Positions 15,684-23,531 of a stretch of 64,000 nucleotides of DNA are shown piece by piece. The stretch's first letter is position 1. Each line of letters starts with the position of its first letter. The stretch is taken from positions 1 to 64,000 of the forward strand of contig SVFY01000002.1 in NCBI GenBank assembly GCA_015056625.1, read 5' to 3'. The position numbers and the translations under genes are program-made. This DNA is from Butyrivibrio sp. GTDB taxonomy: Bacteria; Bacillota; Clostridia; Lachnospirales; Lachnospiraceae. Below the pieces are notes generated by a model. The model had not been told where the DNA came from, did not search any database, and saw nothing but the letters and a program-made list of their open reading frames with translations.

Positions 15684-17068
15684 TATTTGTTCACCTTTAC
15701 GCCCATTCCGTCAGTTATTTCTTCGGTGTCTCTCCATACAACGAGACTGCCTTCCGAAAGGCCATCTTTGATCTCTACCATGTCGTCGTTTCTTACGCCG
15801 CACTCAACAAACTTCTTGGTGGCTTTCCCGTTATTTGCAACAAAGACGTAGCTTCCTTCCTCGTCTTCGCTGAGAGCTTCCAAAGGAATGCGGATAACTT
15901 CATCAAGGCTTGCTGTGTTTATCTTTGCCTTGGCTTCAAGTCCAAGAATGATGGCATCATCTGGGGCATCCAAGGTGATCTCAATACCAATCCCTGAGCC
16001 TGTTCCAGAATCTTTGGTCATTCTCTCTATCCTTGAAACTTTTCCGGTGTAGTCCTTGTTTTTTATGTTGACAGTAGCAGTCTGGCCTTCTTCAATATTC
16101 ACTATATCATACTTATTCACACTGCTTTTGATAACAACATCAGATATAGACTTAAGGGTGAGAAGTTTGGAGCCTCTCTGAATGTCGCTCCCTTTAGTGG
16201 CGCCAATCTCGGTGACGATCCCGTCAAATTCAGCCCTTACGCCGTCTTTGGCAGCAGCAAGATAGGAGAGCTTTTCGCTGCTTGTAAGTTCGTTTGCCTC
16301 TTTTACAGCCTGGAGTCTTTCTTTTTCGCCCTTTGTCATGATCCCGTTTACTGTGCTGGCTTTTTGGCTTGTCATTTCTGCCTTGTACTCCTTAAGGTCT
16401 GCAAGCTGAAGGTTTAAGGAGTTAAGGTCCTGCTGCATTTTTACGATCTCAGGAGCGTATTGCTGTTCATAGGCGTTGGTCTGGATCAGCATCCTTAAGT
16501 TTTCATATTCGTCTGAATCCGGTTCATCTTCCCATTCTATAAGGGAAATCTGGAGCTTTGCACCAAAGTCAGCAAGGGAAGCTTTCTTTTGTGCAAGACT
16601 GGTCTGGGTTTTAGTGATCTGAGCCTCTGTTTCAGCTATCTGCTGATTCAGTACTTCAAGATTTGTCTTTGCTTCGTTATATAAGCCAGCAGTTCTTCCT
16701 GATGCCTGCATGGAACCCTCGAAACTGCCAAGGTCAGCCTTTGCAGTGAGGTTTGCCATCGCCTCTAGTCTTTCAAGCTCCTCTGGGTCATAGGAGATAA
16801 GAAGATCTCCCTTTTTTACAAAGTCACCTTCCTTGACAAGGATATCGCCAACCCTTGCATCGATATCGCAGTAGTAGATCTTGTCGGTGTTGCTTTCAAC
16901 AGTTCCGTTTACTTCGATCTCGCTTTCAAGGGCACCTCTGTCGACCTGATATGCACTTACTGACATGGCAGCCTTGGAGCTTATTGACATACCTCCTACA
17001 GCAATAACTGCGACTATAGCGGAAGATATAAGTATTATTTTCTTTTTACCTTTTATCATTTCAATCAT
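15683..17068 (-). CDS. HlyD/MacA-type membrane-fusion protein (efflux periplasmic-adaptor family)
   Basis: The 461-residue protein has an N-terminal signal anchor (KIILISSAIVAVIAVGG). A biotinyl-lipoyl-like half (VGDILVKEGDFVKKGDLLISYD), a long coiled-coil hairpin at about 140-275 and the second lipoyl half (GVRAEFDGIVTEIGA) follow, and beta-barrel and membrane-proximal domains finish it. It links the ABC permease to the envelope and is the first gene of the operon. In Gram-positives such adaptors work with MacB-like ABC exporters. A GGGGAA-rich ribosome site precedes the ATG. The gene diverges from the riboswitch-controlled operon, sharing about 300 bases of upstream DNA. Confidence 0.9.
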   Translation of the reverse strand: MIEMIKGKKKIILISSAIVAVIAVGGMSISSKAAMSVSAYQVDRGALESEIEVNGTVESNTDKIYYCDIDARVGDILVKEGDFVKKGDLLISYDPEELERLEAMANLTAKADLGSFEGSMQASGRTAGLYNEAKTNLEVLNQQIAETEAQITKTQTSLAQKKASLADFGAKLQISLIEWEDEPDSDEYENLRMLIQTNAYEQQYAPEIVKMQQDLNSLNLQLADLKEYKAEMTSQKASTVNGIMTKGEKERLQAVKEANELTSSEKLSYLAAAKDGVRAEFDGIVTEIGATKGSDIQRGSKLLTLKSISDVVIKSSVNKYDIVNIEEGQTATVNIKNKDYTGKVSRIERMTKDSGTGSGIGIEITLDAPDDAIILGLEAKAKINTASLDEVIRIPLEALSEDEEGSYVFVANNGKATKKFVECGVRNDDMVEIKDGLSEGSLVVWRDTEEITDGMGVKVNK

Positions 17069-17197
17069 TTTCTTTCCCCTTTACTTAATCGTTTACGTTT
17101 GCCTTGACCATACTTTACTTCAAAGCCAGCTGCTAAGTCTTAAGCTGTCTCTTGTGTAATTATTAATTGATTCTTAACTGGCCCTTTAAGAAAGTTG

Positions 17198-17226
17198 TTG
17201 AATTCTTAAAAAAAGTATTGTACAAT
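17198..17226 (+). promoter_or_regulatory. Promoter of the nucleoside hydrolase / ECF operon
   Basis: TTGAAT and TACAAT are separated by exactly 17 bases. The expected start site is near 17233, about ten bases before the riboswitch aptamer. Confidence 0.8.
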
Positions 17227-17242
17227 CCATAAGCGCATTAAA

Positions 17243-17284
17243 CGACAGTTCATTTGTACCTTCCTGTCGCTAAACAAAACCAGG
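17243..17284 (+). promoter_or_regulatory. Predicted preQ1-I riboswitch aptamer
   Basis: A 6-bp P1 stem, CGACAG/CTGTCG, encloses a loop beginning TTC and containing GTACC. An A-rich tail, TAAACAAAACCAGG, follows. This matches the class I preQ1 aptamer layout: hairpin plus an A-rich tail that docks in the P1 groove and pairs its terminal GG with loop CC. The tail closely resembles that of the Thermoanaerobacter aptamer (TTAACAAAACAAGG, recalled from memory). The loop is a few bases longer than in the smallest examples. An intrinsic terminator lies 33 bases downstream, as expected for a transcriptional switch. Confidence 0.75.
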
Positions 17285-17316
17285 ACTACATGGAATACTT
17301 TTGTCTTTTTATGTAG

Positions 17317-17340
17317 CTCTGCGATCCGCAGAGTTTTTTT
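17317..17340 (+). terminator. Attenuator terminator of the preQ1 switch
   Basis: A perfect 7-bp stem, CTCTGCG/CGCAGAG, with a three-base loop and seven T residues ends 24 bases before the nucleoside hydrolase ATG. Lying between the promoter and the first gene, it can only act as a regulated attenuator. ACTACAT and ATGTAG upstream can form an alternative stem. Confidence 0.85.
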
Positions 17341-17364
17341 GTTGCCTTTTTTGGAGATGAACTG

Positions 17365-18318
17365 ATGGAGAAGATCATTATTGACTGTGATCCCGGGATA
17401 GACGACAGCCTCGCTATAATGCTGGCTTTAAACAGTCCGGAGGTGGAGGTCGTTGGCATTACCATTGTGGCTGGCAATTCGCCTTCCGAACTTGGATTTA
17501 AGAACACCAAGAGAGTCCTTAAATTCCTTGGAAGGTTGGATATCCCAGTATATGTTGGGGCAGACAGGCCAAGAGTTAGAGAATACGTAAATGCCCTTGA
17601 TACCCATGGAGAGGACGGGCTGGGAGAGAGCTTTTTGCCGGAAGTTCCTGGTCAGATGATCCCAGAGATATCTGCTTCAGAGTTTATGGCAGACGCCCTT
17701 AGAGGGGGAGATGTATCAGTTATAGCTCTGGGACCTCTCACGAACCTGGCTGACCTTATTGACAGGGACAGAGAAGCTTTTTTATCCATCAAAAGACTCG
17801 TGTCCATGGGCGGAAACTTCAGAAGCCATGGGAACTGCTCCCCGGTTGCGGAGTACAACTATTGGGAAGATCCTGACAGCGCCAAGGTGGTATTTAATGC
17901 CATGTATGAGGCAGGGCGGGAGATAGAGATGGTTGGTCTCGACGTCACCAGGAAGATCGTGCTTACCTACGACATCCTTGATGAGATGAAGAAAAAGAAC
18001 CCGCTGGTTGGGGATTTCGTAGAGAAGATCACGAACTTCTATTTTAAGTTCCACTGGGAGTGGGAGCATATAAGAGGCTGTGTTATCAACGATCCTCTGG
18101 CTGTTGCCCAGTTTATCGATCCGTCTATTCTCTCAGGCTTTTGTGCATTTACGGATGTGGAGACCGGCGGAATATCCATTGGCCAGACAGTTGTGGACTC
18201 AATGGGATTCTACCGAAAAGAAAGTAATGCTCTTATTTACACCAAGGTCAATGAAAAAGCATTTTGGGATTTGTTTTTGCCAAGAATTCTAGGAATAAAA
18301 GGAGAAAGTAATGAGTAA
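17365..18318 (+). CDS. Nucleoside hydrolase (IUNH family), possible queuosine hydrolase QueK
   Basis: The 317-residue enzyme begins with the calcium-binding signature DCDPGIDD (7-14) of inosine-uridine nucleoside hydrolases, which cleave N-glycosidic bonds of ribonucleosides. The active-site motif near 150-165 (SMGGNFRSHGN...AEYNYWEDPDSA) and the later Asp in INDPLAV are also present. It is cytoplasmic. Its leader carries a predicted preQ1 riboswitch and its neighbour is an ECF S component, an arrangement that fits QueK, the queuosine-cleaving member known from Clostridioides difficile. By sequence alone a general purine/pyrimidine hydrolase remains possible. Ribosome site TTGGAGATG; the end overlaps the next gene by eight bases. 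Confidence 0.85.
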   Translation: MEKIIIDCDPGIDDSLAIMLALNSPEVEVVGITIVAGNSPSELGFKNTKRVLKFLGRLDIPVYVGADRPRVREYVNALDTHGEDGLGESFLPEVPGQMIPEISASEFMADALRGGDVSVIALGPLTNLADLIDRDREAFLSIKRLVSMGGNFRSHGNCSPVAEYNYWEDPDSAKVVFNAMYEAGREIEMVGLDVTRKIVLTYDILDEMKKKNPLVGDFVEKITNFYFKFHWEWEHIRGCVINDPLAVAQFIDPSILSGFCAFTDVETGGISIGQTVVDSMGFYRKESNALIYTKVNEKAFWDLFLPRILGIKGESNE

Positions 18319-18892
18319 CAACGTAAAGAAACTGACATTTATAGCTCTTTCTGTAGCTATTAACATTGTAGGAAGCAAGATAGCTCTGCTTCTTAGCCTG
18401 CCTATCTTTTTAGACAGCATAGGAACAATGCTTGCAGGTATTGCACTTGGACCAGTAGCAGGAGGACTTACAGCACTTGTAGGCGGACTTATAAACGGAG
18501 CTTTAGGTGATATTTACGCCATCTATTTCTCCATAAGCGGCGTTTTGATGGGAGTGATCGCAGGACTTGTTTTCCACGAAAAGAAAAATACTATTCCTTC
18601 TCTTTTCTGGAAGTGCCTTATAGTTACACTGCCTGCATCAGCTCTTTCAGCCTGCATTGAGACCTTCCTTTTTGGAGGTATCACATCAGCAGTTGTGACA
18701 ACCTTTATCATCCAGGCTCTTTCACAGACTGCACTTAAGCTTTTTGGCGGAGCATTCCTTACTCAGGCTGTTACAGACTATGTAGATAAGCTCATCGCCA
18801 TTGTGCTTGTTGTAGTGAGCATGAGAAGCCTTCCTTATGAACTTACTCATTTTGAGAAAAGTAAAAAGCAGGAAGCAGCTGTTACCAGATAA
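18311..18892 (+). CDS. ECF transporter S component, candidate queuosine/queuine transporter (QrtT-like)
   Basis: This 193-residue integral membrane protein has about six helices and the compact Gly/Ala-rich plan of energy-coupling-factor substrate-binding subunits: FLDSIGTMLAGIALGPVAGGLTALVGGLINGAL. It would bind the substrate and use a shared EcfA/EcfA'/EcfT module encoded elsewhere; no such genes are nearby. Its start overlaps the nucleoside hydrolase stop, giving tight coupling. Under a predicted preQ1 switch the most likely substrate is queuine, queuosine or a related deazapurine (inference). It overlaps the convergent SDR gene by 11 bases. Confidence 0.82.
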   Translation: MSNNVKKLTFIALSVAINIVGSKIALLLSLPIFLDSIGTMLAGIALGPVAGGLTALVGGLINGALGDIYAIYFSISGVLMGVIAGLVFHEKKNTIPSLFWKCLIVTLPASALSACIETFLFGGITSAVVTTFIIQALSQTALKLFGGAFLTQAVTDYVDKLIAIVLVVVSMRSLPYELTHFEKSKKQEAAVTR

Positions 18893-19526
18893 AGTTGGAT
18901 TTAAGCTGCTCACCATTGTCGATCAGAACATCCTGACCGGTCATGCTCTTATTGATGTTTGTAAGATAATAGCAAAGATCAGCGATTTCTTCTGCCGATG
19001 CCCACTTACCAAGAAGCGTCTCGTCGTGACATTTCTTCATGAGCTCAGGATCATCCATGATATGGGCATTGAGTGGTGTATACACGCCGCCTGCGGAAAT
19101 GCTGTTAGATGTAGCACCGTACTTCGCAAGACGAAGTGCGGTGTTTTTCATATATGTAACTACGCCGCCTTTACTTGCTGCGTACTCTGGAAACTCGGCG
19201 CCATTAGATGCGCTGGAAGAGGCCATAAATAGTACAGACTTTATCTCATCCTTAAAAGCGTATTTTTCTGTAACTCTGATAGTAGCTTTTAAATTTACAT
19301 CAATAACTAAAGGACCTTCCTGGATCCCTGCATTATTGATGAGCACATTGATATTTCCAATTTCTGGAAGTTCTCCATTAATATCAACAATCTCATGTCT
19401 ATAAGAGGCTGCACTAAAACCAGCCTCTTTGACATCAAAGCCAATGACCTCATGGCCCATCTCTACATATTTTTTTGCGCATGCAAGCCCGATTCCCTGA
19501 CTTGCTCCAGTTATCAGTATTTTCAT
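18882..19526 (-). CDS. Short-chain dehydrogenase/reductase
   Basis: The 214-residue protein is a classical but short SDR. It has the Rossmann motif TGASQGIG (6-13), the NNAG motif, catalytic Ser in MASSSASN, and YAASK giving the Tyr and Lys. The N-terminal motif favours NAD(P)(H)-dependent oxidoreduction of an alcohol or ketone; the substrate is not predictable. The end (DVLIDNGEQLKSNF) replaces the usual 'VDGG' close. No ribosome site is seen: a TATACT element ends seven bases before the ATG, so the mRNA may be leaderless. Convergent with the ECF gene. Confidence 0.88.
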   Translation of the reverse strand: MKILITGASQGIGLACAKKYVEMGHEVIGFDVKEAGFSAASYRHEIVDINGELPEIGNINVLINNAGIQEGPLVIDVNLKATIRVTEKYAFKDEIKSVLFMASSSASNGAEFPEYAASKGGVVTYMKNTALRLAKYGATSNSISAGGVYTPLNAHIMDDPELMKKCHDETLLGKWASAEEIADLCYYLTNINKSMTGQDVLIDNGEQLKSNFIW

Positions 19527-19607
19527 GTCCTAAGTATACCACAGTTTTAAGCCTCCATAATATGTTGTAGAATAGATATATACGGTTTTTAGATAGGAGG
19601 AAATACT

Positions 19608-20915
19608 ATGTGGGCTTATGAAACGAGCTTTTATCAGATTTATACTTTGGGATTTTGCGGAGCACCCTTTGAGAATGATGGAAAGTTAGAGCATAGGATA
19701 CTTAAGGTTATAGATTGGATCCCTCATCTTAAGAAGCTGGGTGTAGGTGCGGTTTTGTTCAACCCCGTCTTTGAGTCGGATACCCATGGGTATAATACCA
19801 GGGATTACAGGAAAATCGATGTAAGGCTTGGAACTAACGATGACTTTAAGAAGGTGTGCGATGCTCTGCACAAGGAGGGCATAAAGGTTGTCATTGATGG
19901 AGTGTTCAACCATGCTGGAAGAGGCTTCTTTGGATTTAAGGATGTTTTGGAGAAAAAGTGGGATTCACCCTATAAGGACTGGTTCAATATAAGCTTTGAT
20001 GGAAACAGTAACTACAATGACGGATTGTGGTACGAGGGCTGGGAAGGCAACTACGATCTGGTAAAGCTCAACCTTAGAAATCCTGCTGTTACAGACTACC
20101 TTATGGAGAGTGTTAAGTTCTGGATCGACGAGTTTGGTATTGACGGACTGAGGCTTGATGTTGCTTATTGTGTGGATACAGACTTCCTTAAGAGACTAAG
20201 GTATGAGACAGGAACCTGGAAGGATGAGTTCTTCCTTATGGGTGAGATGATCGGTGGAGATTACAACAGGATCATGGGAGATGAGACCTGCCATTCTGCC
20301 ACAAATTATGAGTGCTATAAGGGAATGTTCTCAGCACTTAACAGCATGAATCTGTTTGAAATCATTCATTCCCTGCTTCGTCAGTTTGGTCCTGAAAACT
20401 GGACTCTCTACAAAGGAAAGCACCTGTTATCTTTTGTTGACAATCATGATGTATCAAGGATTGCAAGCATTTTAAACAATCCAGCACATCTTAAGCTCAT
20501 CTATACTCTCATGTTTGGAATGCCTGGAATTCCAACGGTATACTATGGCAGCGAGTGGGGAGAAAAAGCAGACAAATCCCAGGGGGATCCTGCACTAAGA
20601 CCCTGCTTTGATGAGCCACAGTGGAATGAGCTTACTGACCACATAGCAGCTTTGTGCAAGGCCCAGAACGGGGCACAGGCACTTAACTATGGCGGCTTTA
20701 AGTCCCTTGTACTTACTAACAGACAGTGCATTTTTGAAAGAGAGAGTGCTGATGACAGGGTCATGGTGGTGATAAACGCAGATGAAAATCCCTATCATGC
20801 CCACTTTGATGCCAGGGCCGGAAGGGCAAAAGACCTGATAACCGGCACAGAAGTTGATTTTGGCGGAGGTCTTGAGATACCTGGATATACTTCATATATT
20901 CTGAGGCCATTTTAA
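19608..20915 (+). CDS. GH13 alpha-amylase family glycosidase, cytoplasmic
   Basis: The 435-residue protein has a (beta/alpha)8 barrel with the four GH13 regions: DGVFNH, GLRLDVA with nucleophile Asp184, GEMIGGDY with acid/base Glu213, and FVDNHD with the stabilising Asp281. A short C-terminal beta domain follows. No signal peptide or carbohydrate module is present, so it acts on imported malto-oligosaccharides inside the cell, similar to maltodextrin glucosidases or neopullulanases. It is shorter than those enzymes because the N-terminal domain is missing. A strong ribosome site, ATAGGAGGA, precedes the ATG. It stands alone, divergent from the SDR gene. Confidence 0.92.
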   Translation: MWAYETSFYQIYTLGFCGAPFENDGKLEHRILKVIDWIPHLKKLGVGAVLFNPVFESDTHGYNTRDYRKIDVRLGTNDDFKKVCDALHKEGIKVVIDGVFNHAGRGFFGFKDVLEKKWDSPYKDWFNISFDGNSNYNDGLWYEGWEGNYDLVKLNLRNPAVTDYLMESVKFWIDEFGIDGLRLDVAYCVDTDFLKRLRYETGTWKDEFFLMGEMIGGDYNRIMGDETCHSATNYECYKGMFSALNSMNLFEIIHSLLRQFGPENWTLYKGKHLLSFVDNHDVSRIASILNNPAHLKLIYTLMFGMPGIPTVYYGSEWGEKADKSQGDPALRPCFDEPQWNELTDHIAALCKAQNGAQALNYGGFKSLVLTNRQCIFERESADDRVMVVINADENPYHAHFDARAGRAKDLITGTEVDFGGGLEIPGYTSYILRPF

Positions 20916-21045
20916 ATAAGAGCGTAAGCAATTCTGGCCCATAGCAAATATTCATTATTTTTATCTGACAAACCACATTATTCTATTAGTTTCTAATGAC
21001 TTGATGACATAGAATATAGTTATCAGGATCATGGAGGGATATAGA

Positions 21046-23505
21046 ATGAAGATCTATTTTGACAAGCTCTACAAGGATAACAGACAAAAAGAATTATGTG
21101 GTATATGTGTTCCTTTCAGCAAAGGGGCACTTAATGTGAATGACCTTGATTCAGTGACGATCCTTGATGTTGACAGGAAAGTCCCTTCCCAGACACACCT
21201 TACTTCCACTTGGGACGACGGGTCTGTTCGTTATATCTACACGCACTTTTTGGCAGACCTTCCGGGGAATGACAAAAAAGAGTTTTTGATGACCTACAAG
21301 GGTGATGCAGATTTTGAGCTTGCAAAAAGCGCTAAAGAAAGCAGCCTGCAGGACGCTGTCTGTGCAAAAAATGAGGATGCCAGGATATTCATCGAAAACG
21401 GACCACTTAAACTGTCTGTAAAGGATGGTTCTGAGCATCTTTTTGAGACTTTTTCTTTTGAAGAGAAGGTCTTTGATAAGAGCCAGTTTGTAGGACCATT
21501 TGTGACAATAGGCGGTGAAAGATTAAAGACTGTCTTTGATGAGTGGAAGCTTGTTAAGGAAGGAGCTGTATTTTCAGTCCTTCAGGGCAAAGGAAGATGC
21601 ATTGGCAGCAAAAATTCATTTTCTGGAGAAGGAATAAGGTTCGAAATGCGAATTTCCATTACCGCAGGAAAACCCTGGATGGATATGGGATTTCGTTTCA
21701 TAAATGCAACTGAAGGTGATATAAAACCAGATGATATTGTATTTGCAGTAAAGGCATCTGCAAACGGAGACATCTTACTGGATAGCCCTGAGTATATCAG
21801 CGAGAAGGTAGATTCTACCGGCTGTGGAGATACAAAAAAGACAGACGTATCAGGTGGTATTGTAAGAACAACAGGTATTAAAGACCTTCACAGATACGAT
21901 TTTTCAAAGGAGACCAGATCAGGCTCACCAAGGACTATTGTTGCAAGCTCCAACTACAGGACTGATTTTGTGATAAGTCAAAGTGGCAGCATGCTTGACA
22001 GCACTATCACAGCTGAAAAAGTAAGTAAGATAGCCAATGAGCATTTTGCAGAAGTTTTCTTTGGCACTTATTTTGCTGATCATACAGATCCTTCAGAGAA
22101 TATTGGAGTCTGCGCCACGGTATTTCAGGCTTTTCAGAATTTCCCCAAGGCAGTAAGAAGCGATAAAAACGGTGTTGTGGTATTTCTTTTACCCGACCAG
22201 TACAAAAATGCTGATAAAACAAGTGCTTCTCCTGTGGTATTTGCATCTGGAATGGCAAGAGAACAGAGATTTTTGCTGCATTTTCATGAGGCCAGCACGC
22301 CGATATATGAGCTTGATAACAGGAGCATCATCTATCAGATGCCTGATGAACCCTATATTTTGCCGGAAGTATTTAAAAAAGCAGATGTTATGCCAGACAT
22401 CTTCCTGGATCGTGACCAAGCAGATGACGATGTAGAGATCTCAATTATTGAAAAAGCAGACGGTCATGCAAGATGCTACGGAATGCTGAATTTTGGCGAT
22501 GCACCTGATCCTGGATACACTGAACAGGGCAGGGGAAACGGAAACCTTGTCTGGACAAACAACGAGTATGATTATCCTCATGCCATGTATATGATGTATG
22601 CAAGAAGCGGCGTAAGGCGCTTTTTCGACTATGCCAACGTGGCTGCCTGGCACTGGATGGATGTTGATGTGTGCCACTACTCAAGTGACCCGTTAAGGAT
22701 AGGAGGCCAGTGGGAGCACACAAGGCGCCATACAGGAGGCTCTGAAGCAGGAGCGGGCTCTCAGGGCGAGATGGTCTGCAGCCATGAGTGGGTTGAAGGC
22801 CTTATTGACCTGTATCACTTTACTGGAGATAAAAGAGCCCTTGATACCGCTATTGGCATAGGAGAAAACGTTCTTAGACTTTTGGAGACGCCTATGTATC
22901 AGGTTGCAGGAGAGAGCAGCGCCAGAGAGACCGGATGGGCGCTCAGGACTTTGACAGCTCTTTTTGTGGAGACCCATGACACTAAGTGGCTTTCAAAGTG
23001 TGAATGGATAGTTTCTCAGTTCGAGGCATGGAATGAGAGATACGGAGGGTGGCTTGCGCCCTATACAGACAACACTACCATAAGAGTTGGTTTTATGATC
23101 TCTGTGGCAGTGGGTTCACTTATGCGCTATTACAGGGTATTCCCCTCTGAAAAGTTAAGAGAAATGATGATAAGGGCCATTGATGATCTTACTGAAAACT
23201 TTATGACACCCCAGGGGATATTTGTTTATAAAGAGCTTCCCAGCCTTTCAAGAAATGGCACAAATACTCTTTTGCTGGAAGCTATGGCTATTGGTTATGA
23301 GCTTACAGGTGATGAGAAGTATCTTGATCATGGCAAAAAAACATTTAGAAGATCCTATGGCGAATCCCACTCATTATCAGGAAGTAAGCGCATTGTAGAG
23401 GACTCTGTCCTGGTTGGACAGGGAGCTACCAAGAACTTTGCCCAGAGCTTTTTGCCCATAACCAGTTTTTATGTGAAACTAGCCAGAGCAAATAAGTTGT
23501 TGTGA
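21046..23505 (+). CDS. PcRGLX/YetA-like protein, probable polysaccharide lyase
   Basis: The 819-residue protein fits the three-domain PcRGLX/YetA-like family: an N-terminal RIFT-type beta barrel (about 1-90, ELCGICVPFSKG), a central beta-sandwich, and a C-terminal alpha/alpha toroid with conserved HTRRHTGGSEAGAGSQGE and HEWVEGLIDLYHFTGD. The best-studied relatives are exo-acting rhamnogalacturonan lyases and related uronide lyases, so pectin or rhamnose-uronate oligosaccharides are likely substrates. No signal peptide is seen, which implies cytoplasmic action. I choose the ATG at 21046 because GGAGGG lies seven bases before it; the track's start at 21031 would place that site inside the gene. 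Confidence 0.8.
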   Translation: MKIYFDKLYKDNRQKELCGICVPFSKGALNVNDLDSVTILDVDRKVPSQTHLTSTWDDGSVRYIYTHFLADLPGNDKKEFLMTYKGDADFELAKSAKESSLQDAVCAKNEDARIFIENGPLKLSVKDGSEHLFETFSFEEKVFDKSQFVGPFVTIGGERLKTVFDEWKLVKEGAVFSVLQGKGRCIGSKNSFSGEGIRFEMRISITAGKPWMDMGFRFINATEGDIKPDDIVFAVKASANGDILLDSPEYISEKVDSTGCGDTKKTDVSGGIVRTTGIKDLHRYDFSKETRSGSPRTIVASSNYRTDFVISQSGSMLDSTITAEKVSKIANEHFAEVFFGTYFADHTDPSENIGVCATVFQAFQNFPKAVRSDKNGVVVFLLPDQYKNADKTSASPVVFASGMAREQRFLLHFHEASTPIYELDNRSIIYQMPDEPYILPEVFKKADVMPDIFLDRDQADDDVEISIIEKADGHARCYGMLNFGDAPDPGYTEQGRGNGNLVWTNNEYDYPHAMYMMYARSGVRRFFDYANVAAWHWMDVDVCHYSSDPLRIGGQWEHTRRHTGGSEAGAGSQGEMVCSHEWVEGLIDLYHFTGDKRALDTAIGIGENVLRLLETPMYQVAGESSARETGWALRTLTALFVETHDTKWLSKCEWIVSQFEAWNERYGGWLAPYTDNTTIRVGFMISVAVGSLMRYYRVFPSEKLREMMIRAIDDLTENFMTPQGIFVYKELPSLSRNGTNTLLLEAMAIGYELTGDEKYLDHGKKTFRRSYGESHSLSGSKRIVEDSVLVGQGATKNFAQSFLPITSFYVKLARANKLL

Positions 23506-23525
23506 CAGAATAATTGTTATATAAT
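23497..23525 (+). promoter_or_regulatory. Promoter of the EAL gene, apparently leaderless
   Basis: TTGTTG and a perfect TATAAT are separated by 17 bases. The -10 ends seven bases before the ATG at 23532, so the predicted start site coincides with the start codon. Confidence 0.65.
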
Positions 23526-23531
23526 CAATTT

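Noticed and set aside
17365-18318. Ordinary purine/pyrimidine nucleoside hydrolase scavenging host nucleosides
   Set aside because: Not excluded, but ranked lower because the leader fits a preQ1 switch and the partner is an ECF S component rather than a nucleoside permease.
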